Shown here piece after piece: positions 8,870 through 16,809 of a stretch of DNA of 64,000 nt. Both the position numbers and the translations under genes were made by a program. Numbering within the stretch: position 1 is the first letter of the stretch; every line of letters starts with the position of its first letter. The stretch lies in contig NZ_JAJAUZ010000032.1 in the NCBI RefSeq assembly GCF_020532645.1, forward strand, positions 30,319 through 94,318, written 5' to 3'. Below the pieces are notes generated by a model that saw only the letters and a list, made by a program, of their open reading frames with translations, did no database searches and had not been told where the DNA came from. The stretch is from Streptomyces bambusae (GTDB lineage Bacteria; Actinomycetota; Actinomycetes; Streptomycetales; Streptomycetaceae).

Positions 8870-9268
8870 ATGTCGGAGATAGTCGAGGTCCAGACGCCGG
8901 ACGGCGGGACGTTATGGGTGCGGGTGGAGGACGACGGCGCGGGCGGCCCGGTGGACGCCTCGTTCGGCAGCGTCAAGCACCGCCTGGACGACCTGCCGCA
9001 GACGCTGGAGGCGGTCGCCGGCACGGTGCGGGCCGGGCTGCGGAAGGCCGCCCCCGACGAGGTGACCGTCGAGTTCGGCATCGAGCTGTCCCTCAAGTCG
9101 GGCCTCCTCGTGAGCGTCGTCACCGCTTCCAGCGGCAAGGCGAACCTCAAGGTCTCGGCGACCTGGCGCAAGGACGGGGACGCGGCCGTATCGGTCGCAG
9201 CCGCGGAGGAAGCCGAGGAAGAGGCAGGGGCAGAGGCAGAGGCAGGGGACGCCGGCGCCGACCGGTGA
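8870..9268 (+). CDS. Trypsin-co-occurring domain protein (CU044_2847/Trypco1-like)
   Basis: 132-residue protein beginning MSEIVEVQTPDGG and continuing with the beta-rich core EVTVEFGIELSLKSG..V...SSGKANLKVSATW typical of the CU044_2847 family. That family is known to lie beside trypsin-like/NTPase conflict proteins. The last 30 residues are an Ala/Glu-rich tail. It is thought to be a partner or substrate-like adaptor of the protease; its biochemistry is not established. GGAGAC precedes the ATG. Leu15 is TTA. It lies between the two ~410-residue paralogs and is followed in the same direction by paralog B after 91 nt. Confidence 0.82.
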   Translation: MSEIVEVQTPDGGTLWVRVEDDGAGGPVDASFGSVKHRLDDLPQTLEAVAGTVRAGLRKAAPDEVTVEFGIELSLKSGLLVSVVTASSGKANLKVSATWRKDGDAAVSVAAAEEAEEEAGAEAEAGDAGADR

Positions 9269-9359
9269 GCTCCCGGCGCACGCTCGCACGACGGGCCGGT
9301 GGCCGTCTCCGGGGCTGCCACCCGCTCGGACCAAGCCGCTCCGGCGAAGGGGAAACGCC

Positions 9360-10592
9360 ATGCGCTCGGATGTCCCTGACGGTCACGTGGAGAGCATCTA
9401 CCTCTCCGATGTCGAACCCAACCCGGTCGGACCGCTGGTGCACGCCGCGGACCTGCGCTCCCGGGTGCTGCTGCACGTGCTGCTCGCCGACGCACTGCTC
9501 GTGGGCGACTCCCAGAGCCTCAACAACAAGTACTTCCGCAGCCTGATCTCACCGGCCGAAGGCGACGGCGGAGCGGACGCGCCGCAGGCGCACGGCAGCA
9601 CGGTCCTCGCGGACCTCGCACCCCTCCTGCAGGAGGGCCGCATCCGGGTGGCCCGGCGCGCCGGGAGCACCCTCCTCGGCATCCGGGACGACCATGCGGC
9701 CAAGCAGGTCAACAACGTGCCGGACCGCGCGTACGTCGGCCGGCTGGACGCCCTCACCGCCGGGCGTACCGTCCCGTACGACGTGTCGGCGGTCGGCGAG
9801 GCCTTCCGCGACGGGGTCCTGGCCCGCATCGACGCCGCCCTGGGCGAGGCTGCGGAGCCGGTGCGGTCCGCGCTGGCCGAGGCCCGGCAGTGGGCGGCGG
9901 AGCAGCCGCGGCTGCTGCACATCGAACTCCGCGGGTGGATCGCTTCGTACCGTGCCACCGCGGCCGGCCGGCACACCGGTGTCGTGCTGGCGCTGCAGTC
10001 GCTCGACGACTGGGCCATCGACGCGTACCGCACCGCCCTGCCCCGGGTCCTGGGGGCCGGCGTGGCCAGGCCGCGGGAGGCGGGGGACCTGCCGCAGGGC
10101 GCGCATCCCCGGCTGCTCGACCAGGGCGCACTGCCCGGTGCGCTGCTCGACCCGTTCCTGCTCTCGCGGCTGCCCGCGGACTTCGTGCTGGAGGCGGTGG
10201 CGCAGCCGGCCCGGACCGCGGTGGTGCAGCAGCTGGCGCGGGTGCGCCGGGGGCTGCGGCCGGACGTGCCGGAGCTGGGCGGGGCGGTGGAGGAGTTCAG
10301 CCGCCTGCTGCGGGAGGCGTTCGAGCGGGCGTTCCGGCCCGCGGGCGGCCCGGAGTGGGACCACCTGCAGGGCACCACCCGCCTCATGCGTTTCGGACTG
10401 CACGAGGATCCGCTCTCGGGCCGGCTCGGCGCGTCCCTCGACGTGGGCTCGGTGGCGGCGGACCGGTACGGGCGGCCGCTCTCGTTCGCCGTCACGGGCG
10501 GAGCGGGCGTCCCGGATCCCGCCGCCGCGGACCGGCCGGAGGCGGCGGCGGCGGCGGCGGCAGATCCTTACGACCGGCTGGTGTCCGCGTAA
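9360..10592 (+). CDS. Uncharacterised 410-residue protein, paralog B of the trypsin-STAND locus
   Basis: Collinear paralog of the 7611-8834 product, sharing YLSDVEP, AADLR.R.LLHVL, GDSQSLNN.YFR.L, LAPLL.EGRIRVA, NNVPD.AYV, ALDPF/ALLDGLLLS-type helices and HLQG..RLMR. The C-terminus ends in a low-complexity Ala run before DPYDRLVSA. AAGGGGAA lies 7-8 nt before the ATG. Unlike paralog A it has no TTA codon; the equivalent conserved positions use CTG or CTC. No motif identifies an enzymatic activity. It is probably co-transcribed with the small trypsin-co-occurring gene. Both paralogs having kept their full length argues for two interacting or alternative subunits rather than decay. Confidence 0.85.
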   Translation: MRSDVPDGHVESIYLSDVEPNPVGPLVHAADLRSRVLLHVLLADALLVGDSQSLNNKYFRSLISPAEGDGGADAPQAHGSTVLADLAPLLQEGRIRVARRAGSTLLGIRDDHAAKQVNNVPDRAYVGRLDALTAGRTVPYDVSAVGEAFRDGVLARIDAALGEAAEPVRSALAEARQWAAEQPRLLHIELRGWIASYRATAAGRHTGVVLALQSLDDWAIDAYRTALPRVLGAGVARPREAGDLPQGAHPRLLDQGALPGALLDPFLLSRLPADFVLEAVAQPARTAVVQQLARVRRGLRPDVPELGGAVEEFSRLLREAFERAFRPAGGPEWDHLQGTTRLMRFGLHEDPLSGRLGASLDVGSVAADRYGRPLSFAVTGGAGVPDPAAADRPEAAAAAAADPYDRLVSA

Positions 10593-10601
10593 CGCTGCAG
10601 T

Positions 10602-11108
10602 TCAGGAGCCGTCGGGGGCGGCCCGGGGTGCCAGCGGTGTGCCGCAGGAGGAGCAGAAGCGGGCGGTGACCTCGATGGCGTGGCGGTGGCACTGGGAGCA
10701 GACGAGGTGGAGGGGGCAGCGGGGGGCGGCGGGTTCGCCGGAGGCGGGACGGCCGATGCTCATGCCGCGCCGTCGCCGGTGCACGGTGAGGACGGACAGG
10801 CCGTCCGGGCCGGACTCCAGGGCCCGGGACGCCCCGCGGGGCAGCAGGCCGAGGAAGCCGGGGTCGAGCGGGTGCGCGGTGCCGTCGAGTGTGAGGACGC
10901 CCGATCCGGCGACGACGACCAGCATCACGTCGAGATCGCCCTCGGTGTGCGCGGCGACCCGGGCACCGGGCAGGTGGCGCACCAGGTTGGCGTCGAGCTG
11001 CCGGTCGGCGCCGCGCAGCCGCCACAGTGCGCCGCTGCGGTCCTCCGCCGCCGCGGCCGTCAGGAGCCCGGCGGCTCCGGCGGTCTCCACGGCCCGCCCG
11101 TCTCCCAT
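10602..11108 (-). CDS. Cupin-domain protein with C-terminal zinc ribbon
   Basis: 168 residues. The N-terminal half is a single cupin barrel (GARVAAHTEGDLDVMLVVVAGSGVLTLDG, then DPGFLGLLPRG). The C-terminal part has CSQC and CSSC pairs 14 residues apart (CSQCHRHAIEVTARFCSSCG), a zinc-ribbon signature. Function unknown: it may sense a small molecule or bind nucleic acid or protein through the ribbon. ATG 11108 is preceded by GGGAG. The gene begins inside the last 49 nt of the upstream glycosidase gene, implying coupling. It converges on paralog B with a 9-nt gap. Confidence 0.75.
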   Translation of the reverse strand: MGDGRAVETAGAAGLLTAAAAEDRSGALWRLRGADRQLDANLVRHLPGARVAAHTEGDLDVMLVVVAGSGVLTLDGTAHPLDPGFLGLLPRGASRALESGPDGLSVLTVHRRRRGMSIGRPASGEPAAPRCPLHLVCSQCHRHAIEVTARFCSSCGTPLAPRAAPDGS

Positions 11109-12229
11109 GGCCGTCTCCCTTGCGCGCGCGTTCCGCCCCATGGGGGCATGATCGCGCATTCGCCGCAGCCGCGGGGCACGTTGGCGCCCGCGGCGGAGCG
11201 GCCGCGGGCCTTCGCAGGTTTCAGGGAGCTGCGGAAGACCTGGGCGGAGCGCGGATTCTCCGTGCACTGCCAGACGCCGTGCGGGCAGTAGTCGGTGATG
11301 CTGTGGTACAGCGGTTTGTGCCGGGCGATCCAGGCCAGCATGCGGCGCATGTACTCGGGGTTGTCGCCGTTGCGGAACAGGCCCCATTCGGGGTACGAGA
11401 TGCGCTTGCGGTGGGCCTTGGCGAAGTCGACGTGGTGGCGCAGACCGTACGGCTGGGTGATCTGGTCGTCGAAGTTCTCCCCGGGCGGCTGGTCGTACGA
11501 GTCCATGCCGAGGATGTCGACGACGTCGTCGCCGGGGTAGCAGCGGGTCCAGGGGACGGCGTCGCTGCCGCGATTGGGGGCGAAGTCGAAGCGGAACCGC
11601 TGGCCCTTCGCGGCGCGCATCTGCGTGACGATGCGCCGCCAGTAGCGCTTCCAGTTCTCGGGGTCGGGCCGGCACCGGTGGGTGTAGTTGAAGCCGTTCA
11701 TCTCCCAGCCGAGCACCAGCACGGTGTCCGGCAGCCCCAGCGCGACCAGGCGTGCCGCCAGCCGGCGGTAGTGCCGGTCGTATGCGCCCTGGGCGCCGGC
11801 GCGGATCCGGCGGGCCACCTCGTCGTCGGGGACGCCGGCCTCGTTGTCCGCCTGCATCGGCACGTTCAGGACGAACAGCCGGTCGGGGCGCGCCTTGCGC
11901 CAGCGGGCCCAGGTCAGCAGCGAACTGGGGGCGCCCTCGATGTTCTCCCAGGTGTCCCCGGGCAGGTAGGTGTGCCCGGCGCGCAGGTCGGTGCCGCCGA
12001 GCCAGCGCGAGAGCTGCTGCATCCGGTCGACGCCGGGTGAGCCGTAGTGCAGGTAGGCGCCCACCGCCGTCCCGGTGCCGGCCGCGGCCGCCGGAGCGGC
12101 TGCCGGGACGGCGGCCGGGGCTCCGGGGGCCTGGCGGGACGGCGGGGCGAGGCCGCCGCCGACGGCGAGGACGGCGGCGGCGACCGCGGTGGTGCAGGCG
12201 CCGGCCAGGCGGCGGCCTCGATGGGACAT
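11060..12229 (-). CDS. Secreted GH26-like glycosyl hydrolase (beta-mannanase-like)
   Basis: 389 residues with a clear signal peptide (RRLAGACTTAVAAAVLAVGGG, then an Ala/Pro linker). The rest reads as a GH26-type TIM barrel. It has VLVLGWEMNG with the presumed acid/base Glu, YCPGDDVVDILGMDSYD, and ISYPEWGLF with the presumed nucleophile Glu. GH26 enzymes hydrolyse beta-1,4-mannans and some beta-glucans extracellularly; the true substrate here is not evident. The C-terminal 15-20 residues are low-complexity and overlap the next gene, so the native end may be conserved only to about FRSSLKP. Confidence 0.85.
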   Translation of the reverse strand: MSHRGRRLAGACTTAVAAAVLAVGGGLAPPSRQAPGAPAAVPAAAPAAAAGTGTAVGAYLHYGSPGVDRMQQLSRWLGGTDLRAGHTYLPGDTWENIEGAPSSLLTWARWRKARPDRLFVLNVPMQADNEAGVPDDEVARRIRAGAQGAYDRHYRRLAARLVALGLPDTVLVLGWEMNGFNYTHRCRPDPENWKRYWRRIVTQMRAAKGQRFRFDFAPNRGSDAVPWTRCYPGDDVVDILGMDSYDQPPGENFDDQITQPYGLRHHVDFAKAHRKRISYPEWGLFRNGDNPEYMRRMLAWIARHKPLYHSITDYCPHGVWQCTENPRSAQVFRSSLKPAKARGRSAAGANVPRGCGECAIMPPWGGTRAQGRRPWETGGPWRPPEPPGS

Positions 12230-12463
12230 GACGTCTCCGCAGGCTTCGCGAACGGACCGAGGTGCGTGCTTGGCTGCGAGATTAGGCGTGCCGTGCGGTG
12301 GTCCGCCCGTCCGGCCGCCCCGTTGCTCGGCCGTTCGCGGGATGCGGCGGCGCTGCGGCTGGACCGGGCGGGTGAACGGTGCAGGCGGCGGCTCGTGGCG
12401 GCTCCCCGCCTCGGCCGACGGGCGCGCGGAGACGGGGAGCGGTCGGAGGGGGCCGGGCGGCGC

Positions 12464-13246
12464 TCAGTCCGTGACCGGGACGGGACGGCGTACGGTCGCG
12501 GCGCCCGCACTGGCGGCAGCGGCGGCGTCCAGATGGTTCGCCCGGAGCATCGCGTAGGCGGTGCGCAGGTCGTGGGTGCGGACCCGGCGGCGGGCCGCGA
12601 AGGCGGTGAGGTCGCCCGCGCACTGGAGTTCCCAGCGGGGGAAGCGGCGGCGGGCCGTGGCCACACGGGCGCTGGGGGCGAAGTACAGCATGGTGGTGTT
12701 CTCGTGCGGGTTGTGCGCCGAACCCTCGTAGATCATCTGGCCGGCGGTCTCCAGCCGGTCCGCCAGCCGGGCGAGGCTGCGTTCGTCGGGCCGGTCGATG
12801 AACAGCCCCACGTGGTTCTCGAAGCCGTGGACGCGTTCCTCCCGGCCGATGCTCTCGGTGTACGCCGGGCTGCAGCGCGGGAAGAGGAAGACCTCGACCT
12901 CGGGGGCCAGGCAGGCGGTGAGGCGCAGCCGGGTCACCCGTATGTCGGTGTCCTCGGGCAGCCAGTGACGCTCCACCAGGCGGCGCTTCACCAGGACGCT
13001 CGGTATGGTGGTCGCGGCCGGCCAGCCGTTTTCCTCGAAGTACTCGAGAGCGGACTCCACCGTTTCCGGGAACAGCAACGTCGCACAGTGGGAAACGACG
13101 CAGCCGCTCTTTATCTCCCGTTTGAGATCTCCGGGTATCCAGGGCGGCAGGAGGGAATCGAGCGGTTCCCTGGAAGCGTGGAGGGCGTAGTCAACAGCAT
13201 GCTGGAGGCGCTGTGCGTCGCACGGCTCGAACGTCGCGTGGTGCAT
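12464..13246 (-). CDS. Conserved hypothetical protein, 260 residues
   Basis: I do not recognise this family. Reading starts at ATG 13246 (MHHATFEPCD) with AAAGG about 8 nt upstream. A longer in-frame reading through the divergent gene is a shadow. The protein is soluble and mixed alpha/beta, with notable motifs HGFENHVGLFIDRPD near residue 140 and GSAHNPHENTTMLYF near 175; several His and Asn residues could bind metal. It is divergent from a PhzS-like flavin hydroxylase and shares a 141-bp control region with two inverted repeats. A role in the same pathway is plausible but unproven. Confidence 0.72.
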   Translation of the reverse strand: MHHATFEPCDAQRLQHAVDYALHASREPLDSLLPPWIPGDLKREIKSGCVVSHCATLLFPETVESALEYFEENGWPAATTIPSVLVKRRLVERHWLPEDTDIRVTRLRLTACLAPEVEVFLFPRCSPAYTESIGREERVHGFENHVGLFIDRPDERSLARLADRLETAGQMIYEGSAHNPHENTTMLYFAPSARVATARRRFPRWELQCAGDLTAFAARRRVRTHDLRTAYAMLRANHLDAAAAASAGAATVRRPVPVTD

Positions 13247-13268
13247 GTCGCAGCCTTTCTGTTGCCGA

Positions 13269-13338
13269 CACCCGATTAAAGCCATTTCACCCGTCAGGCG
13301 GCACTCGCCCATGGTCCAATCGGGTGACTGGATGTCAC
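13269..13338. promoter_or_regulatory. Inverted repeats in the divergent control region
   Basis: CACCCGATT (13269-13277) and AATCGGGTG (13318-13326) form a perfect 9-bp inverted repeat 40 nt apart. GTGAC-N5-GTCAC lies at 13324-13338, overlapping the second arm. Both fall between the 260-residue hypothetical gene and the flavin hydroxylase, and are candidate operators. Confidence 0.45.
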
Positions 13339-13387
13339 TGACCTGCACTGATCGCAAACAGTGGGCTCTTCCCCGGAGGTAGAAGGC

Positions 13388-14680
13388 ATGTCGCCGTACG
13401 GTCGAATAGATTCCCCGCGGATCCTGATCGCGGGAGCCGGAATCGGTGGATTGACAACGGCTTTGAGTCTTCATGCCGCCGGATTGCACGACGTACGGAT
13501 CCTGGAGGCGTGCCCGAATCTCCGGGAGATCGGCGCGGGAATCAACCTCCAGCCCGCCGCCGTACGGGAACTGACCGAACTCGGTCTGGCGGACGCGCTG
13601 GACGGCATGGCCGTGGCGTGCGGGCGGCTGGAGTTCCACCACCGGTACGGCGGCCTGATCTGGGGCGAGCCGCGCGGGCGGGGCGCCGGCTACGACTGGC
13701 CCCAGTACTCCGTGCACCGGGCCCGCCTCCAGGAACTGCTGCTGACCGCGGTACGCGACCGGCTCGGCCCCGAGGCGGTGGTCACCGGGCGCCGGGTGGT
13801 CCGGTACGAGCACGCGGAGGGCGGGCCCGGCGTGCGGGTGCACGTCAGGGACGGCTCCGGCCCGTACTCCTGCGACCTGCTGATCGGCGCGGACGGCATC
13901 AACTCGGCGGTGCGCGCCACGATGTTCCCCCAGGAGGGGCCGCCGCTCGGCAACGGGATATGGATGTGGCGCGGGGTGACGGAGGGACCCGCGTTCCTCG
14001 ATGGGCGCACGATGGTGATCGTGGGCTGCAATGCGCGGGTGAAGGCCGTCGCCTACCCGGTCTCGCGGCCCGGCCGGGACGGCCGCTGCCTGATCAACTG
14101 GGTGGTGGAGAGCCGTACCGACGAGGAGCACGGGGACGAGGGGACCCGGGCGGGCGCCGACTGGGACCGGTCGGTTCCGGCGGCGGACGTGCTGGCCCAT
14201 CTCGACGGCTGGCGCAGCGAGTTCCTCGACCTGCACGCCACCATCTCCGCGGCGCCGCTGATCGGCCGGTACCCGATGATCGACCGGGATCCGCTGCCGA
14301 CCTGGCGGGACGGCCGGGTGGTCCTCCTCGGCGACGCCGCGCACCCGGTGTACCCGACCGGCTCCAACGGCGCCTCGCAGGCGATCGTCGACGCCCGGGT
14401 GCTGGCGTACGAACTCGCCCACCACGGCATCGACGCGGCCCTCGCCCGGTACGAGGAGGCCCGACTGCCTCAGACCACGCGCATCCTGGGCGCGCACCGG
14501 CGGCTGGAGCCCGACCCGGTGCTCCGGCAGGTGGAGGCGCTGGCCCCGGACGGCTTCCTCGACATACGCGACGTGCTGCCGGAGGACGGGCTGGAGGACA
14601 TCAAGTCCTGCACCCGCCAGGTCACGGGCGTGGACGCCGCAGCACTGAACTCGCGGTCCTCCTGGAGCGTGGCGGTATGA
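13388..14680 (+). CDS. FAD-dependent aromatic hydroxylase (PhzS-like)
   Basis: 430-residue group A flavin monooxygenase: dinucleotide-binding GAGIGGLTTAL near the N-terminus, DG-type LLIGADGINSAVR in the middle, and GD motif VVLLGDAAHPVYPTGSNGASQAI. Similarity to PhzS, the phenazine-1-carboxylate hydroxylase, is strong along the length (NLREIGAGINLQPAA, WPQYSVHR, GIWMWRGVTE, YPMIDRDPLP). It should hydroxylate an aromatic acid with NAD(P)H and O2. No phenazine core genes are in the window. ATG 13388 is chosen because GGAGGT lies 9 nt upstream. Its stop overlaps the next start (ATGA). Confidence 0.88.
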   Translation: MSPYGRIDSPRILIAGAGIGGLTTALSLHAAGLHDVRILEACPNLREIGAGINLQPAAVRELTELGLADALDGMAVACGRLEFHHRYGGLIWGEPRGRGAGYDWPQYSVHRARLQELLLTAVRDRLGPEAVVTGRRVVRYEHAEGGPGVRVHVRDGSGPYSCDLLIGADGINSAVRATMFPQEGPPLGNGIWMWRGVTEGPAFLDGRTMVIVGCNARVKAVAYPVSRPGRDGRCLINWVVESRTDEEHGDEGTRAGADWDRSVPAADVLAHLDGWRSEFLDLHATISAAPLIGRYPMIDRDPLPTWRDGRVVLLGDAAHPVYPTGSNGASQAIVDARVLAYELAHHGIDAALARYEEARLPQTTRILGAHRRLEPDPVLRQVEALAPDGFLDIRDVLPEDGLEDIKSCTRQVTGVDAAALNSRSSWSVAV

Positions 14681-15642
14681 GCCGGGCCCGGTGGCGGGTC
14701 GGGGCGGTGGTGGGGGCGTCGGTGGCGCTGCTCGCGGCGCTGGGGTCCGCCGCCGGGCTGCCGACGGCGCGGACCGGGGCCGTGGCGCAGGCGCGGGCCT
14801 GCTCCGACGGGACCGTGGTGGGCGGTACGGGGGGCTGCGCGCGCTACGGTCCGGCGGCGCGGCTGGGCGGCGGCACGGTGCGGACGTTCAGCACGTACGA
14901 GGGCGGGGTGCCGAAGACGCTGGGCGTGTCCCTGACCGCCGGGGCCGTCGCCGGGCTGCCGACGGCGGCGAACGACGGCCGGCACTGCTTCGACGCGGAC
15001 GCCGACGGTCACACGGACGGCACGCACGAGTGCGTCGGCGGCCACAGCCTGGAGCTGGCGCTGCCCGCGGGCTCGGCCGGACTCCCGTTCCGGTGGGTCC
15101 TGCTGAACTGGAACCCGCACGGGCACAATCCGCACGGCCGCTACGACGTCGCCCACTTCGACGTGCACTTCTACCTGGTCCCGCCGGAGGTCCGGGCGGG
15201 CATCCGGACCGGCCGGTGCGCCCTGCTCATCGCGTGCGACCAGCTGGCCGAGGCCGCCGAGCCGGTGCCGGCCGCGTACCTGCCCGCGGGCTACCCGGCG
15301 AGCAGCCCGCAGACGGCGGAGGGTGCGATGGGGGCGCACCTGGACAGCCGGCCGCCGTCGGACGGCACGCTGCGCGGGCAGACGTTCATCTACGGCGCGT
15401 ACGGCGGCGGGCTCGTCTTCATGGAGCCGATGGTCACCCGGGACCTGCTGCTGCAGCAGCGGACCGGGGCCGCCCACCGCACCTGCGAGCCGGTCCCCCA
15501 GCCGGCCGCCTGGCGCACCCCCGGCTGGTACCCGACGCGGTACTGCACCGCCTACCGGGCGGCCGAGGACGACTACACGGTGTCGCTGACGGACTTCGTC
15601 CACTCGGCGGCGGCGCACCGGGGCTGGCCGGCCGGCCGCTGA
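14677..15642 (+). CDS. Secreted protein of unknown function
   Basis: 321 residues with an Arg-rich n-region and hydrophobic signal peptide (AVVGASVALLAALGSAAGLPTA). The mature protein has eight or more Cys and conserved-looking blocks ADADGHTDGTHECVGGHSLEL, LNWNPHGHNPHGRYDVAHFDVHFY and EGAMGAHLDSRP. The His/Asp-rich segments could bind metal. I recall similar secreted DUF-type proteins but cannot name the family with confidence. It overlaps the upstream flavin hydroxylase by 4 nt, so the two are translationally coupled. An extracytoplasmic partner of a redox enzyme is an odd combination. Confidence 0.75.
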   Translation: MSRARWRVGAVVGASVALLAALGSAAGLPTARTGAVAQARACSDGTVVGGTGGCARYGPAARLGGGTVRTFSTYEGGVPKTLGVSLTAGAVAGLPTAANDGRHCFDADADGHTDGTHECVGGHSLELALPAGSAGLPFRWVLLNWNPHGHNPHGRYDVAHFDVHFYLVPPEVRAGIRTGRCALLIACDQLAEAAEPVPAAYLPAGYPASSPQTAEGAMGAHLDSRPPSDGTLRGQTFIYGAYGGGLVFMEPMVTRDLLLQQRTGAAHRTCEPVPQPAAWRTPGWYPTRYCTAYRAAEDDYTVSLTDFVHSAAAHRGWPAGR

Positions 15643-15693
15643 CCGGCCCGGCCCGGCGGACATCTCCCCTTCTCACCCGTTCGGAGGCAGTTC

Positions 15694-16710
15694 ATGTATG
15701 CAGCCGTGGTCCACGCGCTGGGGCAGCCGCCCCGGTACGAGTCCGTGCCCGAGCCCGTGCCGGCGGCCGGCGAGGTGGTGGTGGAGGTCCTTGCGGCCGC
15801 GCTGTCCCCGCTGGTGCGCTCGTTCGCGTCGGGCGGCCATTACACCGGGGGCTCGGCCCTGCCGCTGGTGCCGGGGTTCGACGGGGTGGGCCGGACCGCG
15901 GACGGCGACGTCGTGTACGTGTCCGGGCTGGAGCCGCCGCACGGCACCATGGCCGAGCGGGTCGCCGTGCCGGTGGCGGCGCTGATGCCGGTGCCGGCGG
16001 GGCTGGACCCGGTCGCGGTGGCCGCCGTGATGAATCCCGCGTCCTCGGCGTGGATCGCGCTGCGGGAGCGGGCGGTGGTGCGCGCGGGCGCGTCGGTGCT
16101 GGTGCTCGGCGCCACGGGCAACGCGGGCCGGGCCGCGGTGCGGCTGGCCGTCGACCAGGGGGCGTCCTCGGTGGTGGCGGCCGGCCGGGACGCCGACGCG
16201 CTGGCGGCGGTGGCGGGGCTGGGGGCGGGCCGCACGGTCGTGCTCGCCGGGTCCGACGAGGAGGTGGCGGCGGCGTTCGGTGCGGCCGCGGCCGATGTGG
16301 ACATCGTGCTGGACTACCTGTGGGGGCGGCCCGCCGAACTGGCTCTGGACGGCATCCTGCGCCACCGGGCGGATCTCGCGCGGCCGCTGCGGTGGGTGCA
16401 GGTGGGCTCGGCCGCGGGCCCCGACATGACGCTGCCGTCCGCCTGGCTGCGGAAGGCGGACGTACGGCTGTACGGCAGCGGGCTGGGCTCGATCCCGGGG
16501 GTGCGCCGGGCCGCTGCGCTGCGGGAACTGCTGGCGCGGCTGCCGGTGCTGGAGACGGGCGGCGCGGCGGTGGCGGTGCCGCTGGCGGAGGTCGGGGCGG
16601 CCTGGTCGGCGCCGGTGCGGTCGGGAGCGCGGCTCGTGTTCGTCCCCGGGGGCGGTGCCGGCGCGGACCGCAGCGGGTGGGAGGCGGCCGGGGAGCGGGA
16701 GCCGGTCTGA
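15694..16710 (+). CDS. MDR-family quinone oxidoreductase-like protein
   Basis: 338-residue zinc-independent medium-chain reductase. It has the N-terminal GroES-like domain (AAVVHALGQPPRYESVP), then a Rossmann fold with ASVLVLGATGNAGRAAVRLA and a DIVLDYLWG catalytic-domain segment. The family reduces quinones or enoyl groups with NADPH. The gene follows the secreted-protein gene by 51 nt with GGAGG upstream of the ATG, so it may be the last gene of the flavin hydroxylase operon. Transcription probably ends at the hairpin at 16750. Confidence 0.82.
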   Translation: MYAAVVHALGQPPRYESVPEPVPAAGEVVVEVLAAALSPLVRSFASGGHYTGGSALPLVPGFDGVGRTADGDVVYVSGLEPPHGTMAERVAVPVAALMPVPAGLDPVAVAAVMNPASSAWIALRERAVVRAGASVLVLGATGNAGRAAVRLAVDQGASSVVAAGRDADALAAVAGLGAGRTVVLAGSDEEVAAAFGAAAADVDIVLDYLWGRPAELALDGILRHRADLARPLRWVQVGSAAGPDMTLPSAWLRKADVRLYGSGLGSIPGVRRAAALRELLARLPVLETGGAAVAVPLAEVGAAWSAPVRSGARLVFVPGGGAGADRSGWEAAGEREPV

Positions 16711-16749
16711 GCGCGCTCCGGTACGGGTCTTCCGGCACGGGACGTGCGC

Positions 16750-16783
16750 AGCGGCCGGGCGGGGTGTGACCCGTCCGGCCGCT
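16750..16783. terminator. Hairpin terminator
   Basis: A 14-bp stem with one G-U pair (16750-16763 with 16770-16783) and 6-nt loop lies between convergent genes. Confidence 0.65.
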
Positions 16784-16809
16784 TGCCCGGCGTGGTGATC
16801 GTCCGGCCT

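Noticed and set aside
12464..14497. 677-codon minus-strand frame
   Set aside because: Only the part from 13246 has protein-like codon use and a ribosome-binding site; the rest is antisense to the flavin hydroxylase.
13388..14680. Phenazine biosynthesis cluster
   Set aside because: Only a PhzS-like hydroxylase is present; no phzA-G core genes were seen.
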